From contig CANTFL010001210.1 in NCBI GenBank assembly GCA_947650285.1, positions 1 to 64,000 of the forward strand: 64,000 nt of DNA, in the 5' to 3' direction. This DNA comes from Hyaloperonospora brassicae. Taxonomy: Eukaryota > Oomycota > Peronosporomycetes > Peronosporales > Peronosporaceae. The notes below the pieces were generated by a model. The model was not told the DNA's origin and did no database searches. It saw nothing but the letters and a program-made list of their open reading frames with translations. The position numbers were made by a program, and so were the translations under genes. Positions 23,583 to 34,818 of the stretch are shown in pieces. Within the stretch, counting starts at the first letter, position 1, and every line of letters starts with the position of its first letter.

Positions 23583-26500
23583 ACTACAGTGAGTGTCGTT
23601 GTCTCCACGCAGACACACGTGATTAAACGACAATGTCGAATAGATTTTGTCCTTTTTTAGGTTTTCTACTTTAATCTTCAAGGACCTAGCTCCTGCTGCC
23701 TGGCTCAAGGCTCGCGTACTGACAAGTCTCTTTGTAGCAAGACAAACAGTCAACATCTTGTCGATGCGGCAGCACTTCTGCCAGCTTTTGCGCGCTTGGC
23801 GCACAACGTGCGGTCCAATCATTCGCACTGTACCTTCAGTATGAGTCACACACCTTCAGCATCTCAATAAAGAGAAGTGAGGTAAAAGATGGCAGTAGGG
23901 TTCGCTAGCTTGAAGCAGTTCACCGATGACGATATGCGAATTGTTCGGGAATAGGTTTTCGCACTTTGGTATATAAATGCCTACATCCTGTTCACAATGA
24001 ACGAGACGTCACCGAGATCAAATTAGACGATTAAAGTGTTTCTAATGCTCTGATAGATCTCAACGAAGACCACGCAGCTCTTTTGCAATACTGCTCATGG
24101 ATCTCCCTCATAATTTTCAGGTACAATCCGACGCTCGGACAATTTTAGCTCTTGCCAGCTTTGGCCTGGTCTATGGAGCAGCTTGCCAAATTGCATGTCG
24201 GACCAAACTCAAACCCATTAACCCGTGTCAGGGGTAAGATCGTGCACAATATGCGCCGGATAGAGTTCATTCAATGTCACTTTGTCACGACATTCTTGCA
24301 GAGCGTAGAGGACGCAATGTAACTTACCATTCAGGTTCTAACGACCTTGTGCTATCGTCCGTACAGTAGGACTGCATATGCCTACATGGCGTACACCACC
24401 TCCGTCCGAACACATTTGACGTGGGGTTACAGATGGGAGGGTAAGAACGCAAGAAGCGGTTTGTACGGCACTGTTCATGCACTGTTAAAAGGTCTGCTTT
24501 GTTCGGCTGACGATTCATTGGTTGTAGATATCGAAGATGTCGATTTTGCGATATCACTGGACTGAACATCCAACATGTCATTTTAGTGGCAGCCTCATAC
24601 CCTTCGGCGTCGCAGAAGCTGTAGAGCGACTTATCTATTCATAGGCCGCATGACAAGATGCATCTTTTGTGATCTACTGGCTGGTCATTCTACCATTCAG
24701 GCACACAAAGAGCCGCGTATGTCTCGAAGAGAAATCTTTTGAGCATGTTACAACAGAAGTACCCATACGATAATTTGCGGGGAAGCCTTTGACACGTACA
24801 AATAGGTAGCGCAGTATGGAATGATACCGGTACGATTGTGCTTGCACCGAACTTACGATTGTTGTACAAGTCCATTGTGACCCTGCCTTAAGTCAGTTTT
24901 CTACCATTTCATGCAGAAATGCAAAGATTGACCGGCATTCACGCCACGTTCGGTCTGTTGCAAGTAACATTTAGTTCGCTCGAACGGGGGGCGATGCGGG
25001 AGCGGATAAGGTTACCGTTTCACGGTGCGAAAGTGTATTACCAAAGGGATGTATCTAAATCAAGTTTGTTCACACCGTCGCATCTTGACAGGTAGCAGAA
25101 CATGTAGGCATGTACAAGTATTGTCCTTATTCTTAGACCTGCATGTAGTAGCGAACTTCTTTATTGGCCAACTCTTACTCAAGGACTCCCTCGTCAATCA
25201 TGAAGAAATGCGTCAAGCTCTATTTTATATCTTGCACGACTTGCGTACAAGCTGACGGTCATGGTGTTCGTCTCTATCAACCCATGTGTCACCATTCGAT
25301 CAGGACACGTCGCAATTGGTGATTTTGTGACGTCCGAAGAGCTTACCAAGTCAGAATGGTGGTGGGACCATGCGCCAAATTGCAAAATCGACCATGATAG
25401 TCGTTCGCCCACCATGTACGTGGGACCTGAGCCATTCTAGATTTGCTTCCATGATGTGCAATAGACAGTGGTCACTTGAGTGTGTGCTGTGCAGAATCTT
25501 GGTCAAAGTACCGTAAATTCGATCCTCCGTCGTACCACGGTAATGGATGGACCTGGTCAAGCGCAAGAACAACACCCACAACGAAGCGCCGCAGCAATGT
25601 CAAGCAATGCTCACGTTATGCTAAATGATGCACTGTCTCTCTGTGCATCGTTTGGTGGGTCAATCATTCTACTTGGCAGCTTTACTGCCAACTCGATTAG
25701 GTCTCAAACCAAACCAACCAGGAGCTTGGTCCAAGATGCTGCAAGTGCAACACTCTTCCGCGCGTTAGGGCCATGTCGATGGAAGCTTGCGTATGGTGTA
25801 CCTTGGCTAGCCGGAGCAGCCGCGCCTTGTGTCACTGTCATGTCTTCAGTGTGCACAACACTGAGCCCTACAACAAGTCAGCTATGGCCGTCCACTGCGG
25901 AAGCAGCGTAAGGGAAACGGTCTAAAGAGCGCTGCCTCGTCCTTGGACAAGGCCTGACACCCCGCGAGTTGAGAGAAGAGGTAGAGCTGGAGCAACGGTG
26001 CAACATCAACATCACTTCGTTCCTGTATGTCCCAGTAGTGCTGTCGAGCACCAATTAATTGAAGATACGTTTGGTACAAGCACTGGATGAGCAATACACC
26101 ACATGATAGCGATACCATCGCCACAATCCAAGATCCGAGGCGTTCGCATCACAATCATAAGCATACCCGCAGTGTCGCCCTTTTGGCTCGTGTGCTTTGT
26201 CAGCAACACATATCGGCCAGCGCGACAATCGAATGGGTCTGATTCCAGAAGACCGGTCTTTACATACATCGGACATGCACCGATGTTGCGCATCTTCAGC
26301 AAAGCAAGAGAGTGACAGCTTATGTGACCCTTCTCAAGCAACTACAGTGTGCGTCACGCCAGTACCGGCGTACACAGCACAGCTTTGTCCGTGAGATTGT
26401 CGAATTACCATACCGGTCTACCTTCTGATAGAGAGAGGCGCCTTCATGAGAGCTCATCTACCTCAGCCATAGTTGACGCTCTTCTTGCCTCAGGCTCCCA

Positions 26501-27150
26501 CAGTGACCGCATAGCTAGAGCCTTGCTTTCGATGACGAGGCGCTGACTGCGATGTGCAAGTCGTTTCAAGCTTTTACCCTCAGACATGGGGGGACTGCGT
26601 GTACGCAACTTTGTTCATGTCTGCAGATCATTTGCTGTCGTGGTAAACGCTATCGCTGCGCGAGGCTAGCTTCTAGCGCTGAAGTCATTCGAACTCGAGG
26701 CCTCTAAAGCACTCGCGACCCCATTCAGCTTTCATCACACGCTCTTTATTCGCGGCTGTAGGTAAATAGCTTAGCCGAAGACTTCACGTTTGCGGCAAGT
26801 GCATCTTGGTTTTGGAAGCGGCACACTGGATACCTTCGCTGCCCGCACCGAGACGCGAGAACATCCATGACCCTTGGCCCCAGCTCGACAAAGAGACGAT
26901 ATTGATCGCTGGTTTGGATTGAACGTTAACAGGGAGACGTAGCAGCCTTCACTGCAAATGCTTTTCCACGGAACTTATGCGTGTCAATATGCGACGGATT
27001 CCGTGTACATCCGCAATCAAACGACCAAATGACATTCATCACTGTTCGCCGAATGAACACACTGTGCCACGGCCCCATGGCTTGTCCATCGTATCGTTCA
27101 TCACATTACAATCTCAGTGCCGTTTGGTGTTTGCAATCAGATGAGTTGAC
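23583..27150. other. Region between the hAT-like and TARBP1-like genes, no recognised gene
   Basis: About 3.6 kb. Several short ORFs on both strands (notably 25480-25911 plus and 25882-26341 minus) have fairly coding-like composition, but no domain, consistent frame or start can be supported. The DNA is less AT-rich than other spacers, so this may be one or more decayed genes. Confidence 0.4.
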
Positions 27151-30100
27151 TCAACTTTCACTCAGAAGTTGCTGCTGCGTATACTCCCACAGTACGAGGG
27201 CTCCACTCACATGCACGTTCAGCGATCGCACCAGACCGAACTGCGGGATCTCGACGCACACGTCAACGAGCTGCAACACGTCCACCGGGATGCCCTCTGT
27301 CTCTCGACCCAAAACAAGCACCATCTTGCGCGGCAGCGTGTAGGTTGCGAGACTTACACTGGAACCTGTCTGCTCGACAGCCACAATGGTATATCCTTCA
27401 CTCTTCCAGCGGTGCAAAGCTTGGTGCAGGTTGTCACCCTGCGGCCGAACTTCTTCCAGCGGCATCCACTTGCATGCCGTTGCACTCACAGCCGCGAAAG
27501 TCGGGTCCTGCTCTGTCACGAACAGGTTGGGCACGATCATCTTCTGAGCATTAAATATCTCGCATGTACGTGCCAATCCCGCCAAATTCGGGACCTTGTC
27601 GACCAAGCTTGCGCACATGATGATAGGCTGCCGAGGCCGTTGCCGAGCGTTTAATGTGTCTCTGCTACGCGCTACATCAGCGTCTGCACGCATTACAGGA
27701 GGCAAGGCTTTGTCATCAAGAAGTAACGCTGACGTATCAATCTTGCGCTGCACAGTGATTGATTGTCGCGCAGTGCTGGTCTCTAACGCCAATTTATCGC
27801 CAACATCCGCATGTAATGGAGCCGCAGTAAAGTTTTCGAGTTGGTATTGGGCGTACAGATCATTCATCGCAGCTTTGAACTGCTCACTAAAACGAAGCAC
27901 TTCATCTCGGGGCACGAGTTCCCCAAACTCGCTCATGTAGCCCGAACAAAGCATGCCAAGTAGCGAGCTTTCATAGTCCGGGAGAAACTCTTCCAACTGG
28001 CGCGCCTGCCGACGCAACATTCGCTTGCATTCCTTATTGTTACTCAAATAGCGCGCAGTACCTTCCAAGAAGCAAAGACCCGACGAATCCATGTCACTCG
28101 AGCTCTGACGGAGCTGGTGGATGTAGCAGGGAAGAGTTTTGGTCACCAAATACTGAGCCAGAACACGCGTGTATCCATGGGACGAATTTAGCCATGGCAG
28201 CATCGTTTCTAGCAACTCTCCAGAGTCGACATCAAGGCTTTCGTTATCGAGCTTGTACTTTACGAGATATGTGGCCAAAAGCAGTATCGAAGCACTCACT
28301 TGTGGCATCAAATTCGGATCGCGTAGCATGGGAAGCAGAATACCCGAACAGATCTCACTTGGGTATCGACCTACCATCCGAATGCCAAAAAGATCGATGT
28401 AATACCGGACGCTCGGCAGTTGAGGTACGTTCAATGCAGTCTGGAGGGTGGGAAGTAGCGAAGCTAAAACTGGCTTTGTAACGTGCGCACTCAAAACGCA
28501 GAGCGCTTGCCAGGATCGCAACTTCTTACCATATCCGTCACTGTTAAGCATGTGCTGCTTCTGCCAATCGGGAGTCACGTTCAATTGAATGAGCTGGCAT
28601 ATCAGCTCATCCATGAGCTGCTGAGTATCGGCAGCTGAATCAACAGCGACACTATCCAGGAAGCTCAGCACAACTAGCCGAACGAATCGGTCCTTCGCAT
28701 GGCTTGCGATAGCCGTTGTTTGAGCGCAGCCGTTGCTAGCAGAAACGCGGTGTTGGCCTTTATCAGTCCGATTCGTGACGTTTGTCACTAGCTGCTCCTT
28801 TTCGTCAATTATCGGTTCTTTGTACAGCAGCAATTGCACGAGTTCATCGGCAAACAATAGGGCAGACGCTGGTTGTGCTCGCCATGTTTGGCACAAGCGG
28901 CAAACCAAATGAAAAAGCACATTTGGTCTGTGCCGAGAACCAAAGCAAATGAACTCTTCGATCCAGTGCTTCATGGTGCTCTTCAGCTCACGACGAAGCA
29001 AGAACACAGGCTGAAACACGCAAACGATAACGGCTTGGGTAAGCTCGTCGATTTTCGATTTACTGTCAATATAGGCCATCCAAATATCTTGGAGTAAACT
29101 GCCAAGTTGTTCCACATCATTGGGGTCTCTTGGCTTTGACCCGATCAGTTGCGCAAGCGTAATTGATAGCACGTTTACCATTGAAATCAATGCTGAAGAG
29201 TCCATCCCTGCAGTAGGCAGCGCATCAACGCAATGATGATGAACGCTGTGAAGAAGTTTTGTGTCAACAAATGACGAAGATTTCAAGACTTCGTACAATA
29301 ATACCCACTTGTTCGTTGCCAAGCTAATGGCAAATGTTGCATCAAGCTTGCCACTGAACCGCCGACTTGTGTCAATAGCAAGCAAAAGGGGGATAATGCG
29401 CTCACTCTCGAACGCACTCAACGAGTCTACGGCAGCAGCGTTGCATCCGACTATAGACAAGCATTTTGCTGCTAATGCCAAGTCAAAGGCTGTTTGGTGC
29501 GCAGGGGCTGCCAAAATTCCCTTTAACTTCTCACAGAGCGCATTCAATGCAGTCATTTCAGACGCTCCACCACTTGTGCTCATTTTGTAGACGCTCGTGT
29601 GAGTAAGAACAAACATAGCTGGCGCTACGACTTCCATGGCAACTTCTTTTTCGTAATCTCCAATTACGATCTTGCCGGCTTCCGTTGCATCCTTGACATT
29701 GTCCAACCAGCGCCAGACTATTGCCGTGGCCGAATCAAGCAGGTGTAAATTGCTAAATTGCTCGGTGTATATAGCTTCACGCTCAACCAGAACAGTAAAG
29801 CCTTGTGACGGTAGGGTGGAGCACCTCCCTAGCAGATCCTGAACTTGCTCTTCAATCTTTGCTACCAAAAGCACAAGTCGAGTACAGTTCAGCACTACGT
29901 TTCGATGTTTCGGTAGTAGAGCACTGAGCGAAGTATCAAGCAACACCGTCACGTCGACCTGATCTTCTGATCGTTCCACTGAATGCATCCGGCGACTCTT
30001 GACTTCGCGCGTGTCTTTTGCTGTAAAAAGCAGCAGCCTCGCCAATTGAGTCGGACTTAATAGTGTTCCTTCGTGGCTTCCTGCTTCCTCGGGTACCAAA

Positions 30101-32142
30101 TACTCTTGGAAAGCAGACGCAAGAGCGACTGAAAAACAAGACGAGCTGTCATCAGCGCCAGAAGTCTGTAGCCACGCCATTAAGCGCAACATGGTCTCAC
30201 CGCTATCAGCTACCAAACTAGATATTGGAAATACACAGAGCACGCGCGCCAGCAACAACAGCGGAATTATTGACGCATTGACGAAACCTCCAGTGAGAGC
30301 GTGACTCAGCGCCCGAAGCAACCTTATTCGTGTCGCTTGTGAGAAGGATTGCATCGCATGTACGTCGATCAAAAAGCGCAACCGGTCTACCGCCGCGGCA
30401 CTGAGAAGCATCTTCGCCGACGCTGGGGCAGCTCCATGCTTCAGTCGAGGCGACTGAAACACCTGAAGCATGCTCAGTAGAGCCTCCGGTGAGTGACAAC
30501 GAGCGCCTTCGCCAAATATCGCCTCTTCAACCGCAGCAACAAAGTCATCCAGTATGCTTACCTGCTCGATTTCTACGTACCGAAAAGCAAGAAAAGACGC
30601 CAGAAATTCCGAAACCAAGGCCTGGAAGCGAGCACGATGCGGGTGCTTGAAAAGTATCGGGTCATTGCACGCGAGCAGCAAGTCGTCGAGCACGAAACGC
30701 GCAAAAGAAGACGCACACGCAATGGAGACTTGCCGAATAACACCCTTGCGAGAACTGCTCTGTTGTTCCCAAATGTGCAATGCATCCACACAAGTTTCCA
30801 TGAAGTTGGAGATGAAAAGGCGCTTAACACTGGGATTATCGTGCGCAAAGAGTCGCATGAAAAGACCCTGCATCCAGTCAAAGGTCAGCTGTACCGGCCA
30901 ACCTTTTCGATTTTGTTGCGGCCTCGAGTCTTCATACACAATAAAATTATTCATCAGAAGGCCTGCTACCTGCGGCCAAACTTGTTCAATCAGGTGTTGT
31001 TCGTGGTGCATTTGAATCACTTCAGACGCAATGACAAAGTTTTGCCACTCGGTCACCCCATGTTCTACTTCCGTGCTATACTGCTGCTGCGCAAAGCACG
31101 GTGCACAATGCGACAAGGCTTGTTTCAATACATACAGTCCTTGCTTCCGTGATAAAGCGTCCTCGTGTCGCAACGCAAAGCAAACTAGTGCTTGCAGCTT
31201 CTTGTCGCCAATAACTTCACGAGGGGCTTTTGGCACAATAACACACACAACGTCCAGCAATCCATGCGGAAAATCTTCACCACGTCTGCAGGGCTTCCAT
31301 GCTCGTAGCACTGCAGTTAGCAGCCGCGTACACCTTATCTTAGCAATATCTGCATCATTGAGCTCATTGTCGACAAGCGCCGGCACAACGCGCAGCACGA
31401 CTGCTCGCAGGAACTTTGGCTGCTCTCTGCACGACCTAATGGCATCTTCACAAACTTCCATGCACCTCGTTTTCACAAGCTCAATATCGAGCTGTAGTAT
31501 CTCTTCCAGGACAGTACACAGCGGGTCAAAGCAAATCGTACTGCTGTCGTGTTCATGTCCGCACAACCGCTCTTGCACTCGACGACAGAGCTGCAGTACT
31601 GTGTCGTGACGATCTAAGCCCCGTCCACTCGAGCGTACCAGCATCTGGAGCATTCGTAACGTCGTGCGATGCACTACGTCATTCGTGGTAGTATGCAAAA
31701 GAGACAGCAGCACTTGAGTCGTCAACGGACCCGTCAAGAGACGTCGAGCGTCGAGCTCGTTGGATAACTCGGTCGATTGCAAGTACCTGTCGAGCATCTC
31801 CCCAGCACACACGAGCGTGAATTGCAGTCGTCGCCTTATGTCACGCTCATCGTTCTCAAACGTCAAGAGCGGTGCCAAAAAGGCAACAAACAGCTCGGCG
31901 TCGTCCTGGAACATCTCGAGGAGCAGGTCGTCGCTTGCTGCAAGACCTGTCGCCACGAGCGCAAACTGCGCTTCGACCTCGACACGTTCCAGCGTTGCCC
32001 GTCCACGATGGAGCTCGTGATAGCGCTGCCAACGCGTGAAGGCCGCAGCAACAGCAGCCGCGGCACGCGTCGCTTCCTTCATGACCCGAGATACGCGAGA
32101 CAAAAAGATGGGTTCATAGGTCAAGCTCTGTGGTCCAGTCAT
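27151..32142 (-). CDS. TARBP1: TARBP1/TRM3-type tRNA guanosine-2'-O-methyltransferase
   Basis: A SpoU-family enzyme that, in known members, 2'-O-methylates G18 in the D-loop of tRNAs using S-adenosylmethionine. The 1663-residue single-exon ORF is close to the length of human TARBP1. About 1500 residues form a helical, HEAT-like region. The last ~157 residues are the SPOUT (trefoil-knot) methyltransferase with all three motifs: NLAGLARTCEIF (motif 1, Asn and Arg), MVLVLGRETEGIP (motif 2) and EIPQFGLVRSLNVHVSGAL (motif 3). The ATG at 32142 is the first in the frame and begins a plausible N-terminus. The gene is intact. A partial decayed copy lies at 6745-7597. A 20 bp perfect inverted repeat lies 48 bp upstream of the start codon. 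Confidence 0.93.
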   Translation of the reverse strand: MTGPQSLTYEPIFLSRVSRVMKEATRAAAAVAAAFTRWQRYHELHRGRATLERVEVEAQFALVATGLAASDDLLLEMFQDDAELFVAFLAPLLTFENDERDIRRRLQFTLVCAGEMLDRYLQSTELSNELDARRLLTGPLTTQVLLSLLHTTTNDVVHRTTLRMLQMLVRSSGRGLDRHDTVLQLCRRVQERLCGHEHDSSTICFDPLCTVLEEILQLDIELVKTRCMEVCEDAIRSCREQPKFLRAVVLRVVPALVDNELNDADIAKIRCTRLLTAVLRAWKPCRRGEDFPHGLLDVVCVIVPKAPREVIGDKKLQALVCFALRHEDALSRKQGLYVLKQALSHCAPCFAQQQYSTEVEHGVTEWQNFVIASEVIQMHHEQHLIEQVWPQVAGLLMNNFIVYEDSRPQQNRKGWPVQLTFDWMQGLFMRLFAHDNPSVKRLFISNFMETCVDALHIWEQQSSSRKGVIRQVSIACASSFARFVLDDLLLACNDPILFKHPHRARFQALVSEFLASFLAFRYVEIEQVSILDDFVAAVEEAIFGEGARCHSPEALLSMLQVFQSPRLKHGAAPASAKMLLSAAAVDRLRFLIDVHAMQSFSQATRIRLLRALSHALTGGFVNASIIPLLLLARVLCVFPISSLVADSGETMLRLMAWLQTSGADDSSSCFSVALASAFQEYLVPEEAGSHEGTLLSPTQLARLLLFTAKDTREVKSRRMHSVERSEDQVDVTVLLDTSLSALLPKHRNVVLNCTRLVLLVAKIEEQVQDLLGRCSTLPSQGFTVLVEREAIYTEQFSNLHLLDSATAIVWRWLDNVKDATEAGKIVIGDYEKEVAMEVVAPAMFVLTHTSVYKMSTSGGASEMTALNALCEKLKGILAAPAHQTAFDLALAAKCLSIVGCNAAAVDSLSAFESERIIPLLLAIDTSRRFSGKLDATFAISLATNKWVLLYEVLKSSSFVDTKLLHSVHHHCVDALPTAGMDSSALISMVNVLSITLAQLIGSKPRDPNDVEQLGSLLQDIWMAYIDSKSKIDELTQAVIVCVFQPVFLLRRELKSTMKHWIEEFICFGSRHRPNVLFHLVCRLCQTWRAQPASALLFADELVQLLLYKEPIIDEKEQLVTNVTNRTDKGQHRVSASNGCAQTTAIASHAKDRFVRLVVLSFLDSVAVDSAADTQQLMDELICQLIQLNVTPDWQKQHMLNSDGYGKKLRSWQALCVLSAHVTKPVLASLLPTLQTALNVPQLPSVRYYIDLFGIRMVGRYPSEICSGILLPMLRDPNLMPQVSASILLLATYLVKYKLDNESLDVDSGELLETMLPWLNSSHGYTRVLAQYLVTKTLPCYIHQLRQSSSDMDSSGLCFLEGTARYLSNNKECKRMLRRQARQLEEFLPDYESSLLGMLCSGYMSEFGELVPRDEVLRFSEQFKAAMNDLYAQYQLENFTAAPLHADVGDKLALETSTARQSITVQRKIDTSALLLDDKALPPVMRADADVARSRDTLNARQRPRQPIIMCASLVDKVPNLAGLARTCEIFNAQKMIVPNLFVTEQDPTFAAVSATACKWMPLEEVRPQGDNLHQALHRWKSEGYTIVAVEQTGSSVSLATYTLPRKMVLVLGRETEGIPVDVLQLVDVCVEIPQFGLVRSLNVHVSGALVLWEYTQQQLLSES

Positions 32143-32189
32143 TTGCGCCGAGCAGGTACCACATGGCTACATTCACAGCAAGCCAGCAC

Positions 32190-32243
32190 AGTCGGTCGCA
32201 GAGCCGGACTGCAGACACTACTCGTCCGGCTCTGCGACCGACT
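32190..32243. repeat. 20 bp perfect inverted repeat upstream of TARBP1
   Basis: Arms at 32190-32209 and 32224-32243 are exact reverse complements with a 14 bp loop. The arm begins AGTCGGTCGC and is GC-rich. It lies 48 bp upstream of the TARBP1 start codon, so it falls in the 5' leader or core promoter. It could fold as a strong hairpin in the leader or act as a dyad protein site. Confidence 0.92.
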
Positions 32244-34299
32244 CGATGACGTTTCGAGACGTTACGCCACGCAATTCCTCTTAATGATCAGAAGCGACCG
32301 CCACTTGGGCCGTTCACGTGTCACTATCCCTGTTGCAGAGTCGTTGAAGAGCTTTGCCTCAAGGAGGTGATATGGATCCAGGGCGATGCCAAAGCCTCTG
32401 GTAGTAACCAATTGATACCACGGCACAGGCACGTGATATAGTGAGCTGCGACTGTAGTGCCGTCGAAACTGCTTCGTGTTTGTGCCTAGAGGAGCTGCAA
32501 AGAGATTGCGGTGCCAGCTGCCGGACACGCTGTCGAAAGACGTAACGACTGGAGCAGTTCGACTGCGGTCGCTGATAACGGACCAAGTGACGGCGCTTAT
32601 GCAAGACGCCAAGTGTGGCCTATCTGTAGCCCGTATGGGCCGGACCTCTCTCCATCGACATGATGATCAGCAGTACGAGGATGTGATGATGGTCGAGCTG
32701 ATCCGACAGACGCCGAGTGTCTAGTTGTGGTATCTGAAAGCAAAGGAGGAGGAACCTGTCAAGTCTGACGAAAGGATGGAGTGGCACTCATAGTTTGCAT
32801 TTCAAAGGAGCACTCGCGCGGCTTGCGGACGACGTGGCGCGTGGTCATAATCAGGTGAGACACGACGTTTGACCGAACGTCTTCTAAACGGGTTTCCTTT
32901 TGACGAATGTTCCAGACGCACCGCTGATGGCTTTGACAGCGACGGCCTCTCGCTGGTGTTTCCGGGCGTACAGCGCGCGTTGCATAGTACAAAGGAACGG
33001 GATTTACTTTGAGCTCTGGCAAACATGAATTTCGCATTCGGGACTCGCGACAAACTTCTGGGCAGCGACGTAGAGACGATGATCGCACTATTCCGACTCA
33101 TTTCCAGCTCTTTTTCCGACGATGTGTTTGCTGGATGTAGTTGCTATCGAGTATTGCGTGACGATGTCGATTAGCGAAGATGTGGCTCACTATCAGATTG
33201 TTTGCGGACTGAGCTCTGCTTTTGCCATGCCGGACAGTCGGCAACGGATCGACACATGATGCAAGAAGCGTACCAAATTGAGCAGCTCTGTTTCGTGTGT
33301 GCTAAAGTTTGCTTATGGTATGGACATGAAGAACCACGACCTGCGCATCGGGATCCTCTTTTCAGCTGCCGAGTCTATGAAAGGCCACTACCACGAAGCT
33401 ATGTGCGCGGGGTGAGGCAACAAGCTATCGCTCGGCACCATGTGGGCAGCCCGCATGACGCGCTCATATTGCGCAGGATCCTCTTCATGCTGCGAAAAAG
33501 ACATGACTGCGAAGAAGGGGCCGAGAATGCGGAGAAGTTTCGACTACTGGCTAACCACTGCAAGCGCAACGCGACATGCCGTCGTCAGCAGCTCATCCCG
33601 TGCTTTGGCCAGAGCTTGAGTCCGCTGAGTGTAAACACGTGCACAAGTCGCCAATGTACTCATCGCACTGCTGGTACAAGCCGCTGATCGTACAGATGAT
33701 GGACACGTCAGTATAGCAGCATTTCTTTTGCTTCGCGCACAGGTCAATCCCTTCGTCTCAGTACGTCTTTCACTGCCCGCCCATGCGGAACATCATGTAC
33801 GATTTGCTAGCTGACAAGAGCTGGAGTTGCATAAAGAACGCCTGAGAGAGTCTGCCTGTCGGGGGCACCTGGTTAACCCCACAAAGAGGATGCGCGCGGC
33901 GTATACACAAGCCTTGGCACTTTCTGTGAGCAGACGTGCGTCCGCATCCACAACCTTTCCGTCCGACTTACATCATGCCCTACACCTCTCATTCAACGTG
34001 AAGCTACCCGATCACCCGATGGTCGTGGATCTGTTTATTGGAATGAGTCCCTCGGGATCGATTTCTTTGTCACCAAAGTTCGTGTCGGCTGGTATAGAAT
34101 GAGGAATCGCTAAACATTTGCCTCCAGTGCAGCCGTACATTTGCTTTCCATCTGCGGCTTGGAGTATCTATCTCTACGTTGTACAATGACTTTGGTTAAG
34201 TGACTGACAGCCAGTTTTGTATCCAATTTTCTAAGGTCGCGTTTGTAATAGCACTTTTTATTGCTTATCACGAAGGATGCCGCTTTTGTCGTGCTCTGA
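32244..34299 (+). pseudogene. Decayed gene sequence split by the retrotransposon
   Basis: Plus-strand protein-like pieces occur in changing frames: MNFAFGTRDKLLGSDVET at about 33026, a stretch at 33202-33687, and KLPDHPMVVDLFIGM at 33827-34102. Minus-strand ORFs (32262-32612, 32759-33088) overlap the earlier part. Removing the element and one TCTGA copy joins 34299 to 42284 in an open plus frame for a short distance (HEGCRFCRALKRDRDWFN). A Ser/Lys-rich coding-like stretch continues to about 42512. No family is recognised. I infer an already broken gene into which the element inserted. Confidence 0.35.
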
Positions 34300-34689
34300 T
34301 GTAACGGGGCACACCCTTGCGTAACTTAACGCAAGGGATTTGGGTGCCCCGACGGACGTACACGTGGCGAGCGAGGAAGCGTAGGTAGGGTAAAAGTAGA
34401 ACTGTTATATTAATAAATTAAGTCTTTAAACTACTGTCTCTTCGTTTGACTTAATTCAATTATACTAATATAACTGCATGTATGGTGACGTCTCGTCACC
34501 ACTCATTGCGCGCGTCTTGCGGCGATTGGTGGGTTGATATCATCACGATATCAACCAATGAACAGACCCTTCTGGTCGACCCTTCAATATCACCACTTTG
34601 GTGATATTGTTTAAAGAATATCCATCTTTATATTCTTTATTGTCACTTTCCTTAAGTGACAATATCATGTAACGGGCTGCCCCGTTACA
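34300..34689 (-). repeat. 3' LTR of the Ty3/gypsy element
   Basis: 390 bp. It is composed largely of consecutive perfect hairpins, for example arms 34314-34322/34329-34337, 34484-34490/34494-34500, 34532-34541/34547-34556, 34585-34595/34599-34609, 34613-34620/34631-34638, 34638-34648/34654-34664 and 34667-34676/34681-34690. Confidence 0.96.
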
Positions 34690-34692
34690 TCA

Positions 34693-34700
34693 CCCCCCTT
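34693..34700 (-). promoter_or_regulatory. Polypurine tract of the retrotransposon
   Basis: On the minus strand AAGGGGGG is followed by TGA and then the 3' LTR start TGTAAC. This is the expected position and composition of the plus-strand DNA priming site. Confidence 0.8.
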
Positions 34701-34818
34701 AACTGATAGTCACCGTGTGACTATCGAAATATCGAGGCCACCCGTTGGCCACCATTGGGACAGGGAGCACTTGTTTGGTCCGTTCCACTCACTTTCCGCT
34801 TGACCTCGCATAGTTAAC

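Noticed and set aside
25351..26341. Overlapping ORFs on both strands suggesting a gene
   Set aside because: No strand or frame is clearly favoured and no family is recognisable; kept only as an unresolved region.
30493..31152. 219-codon plus-strand ORF
   Set aside because: It lies entirely opposite the well-supported TARBP1-like coding sequence and has no domain; it is a shadow ORF.
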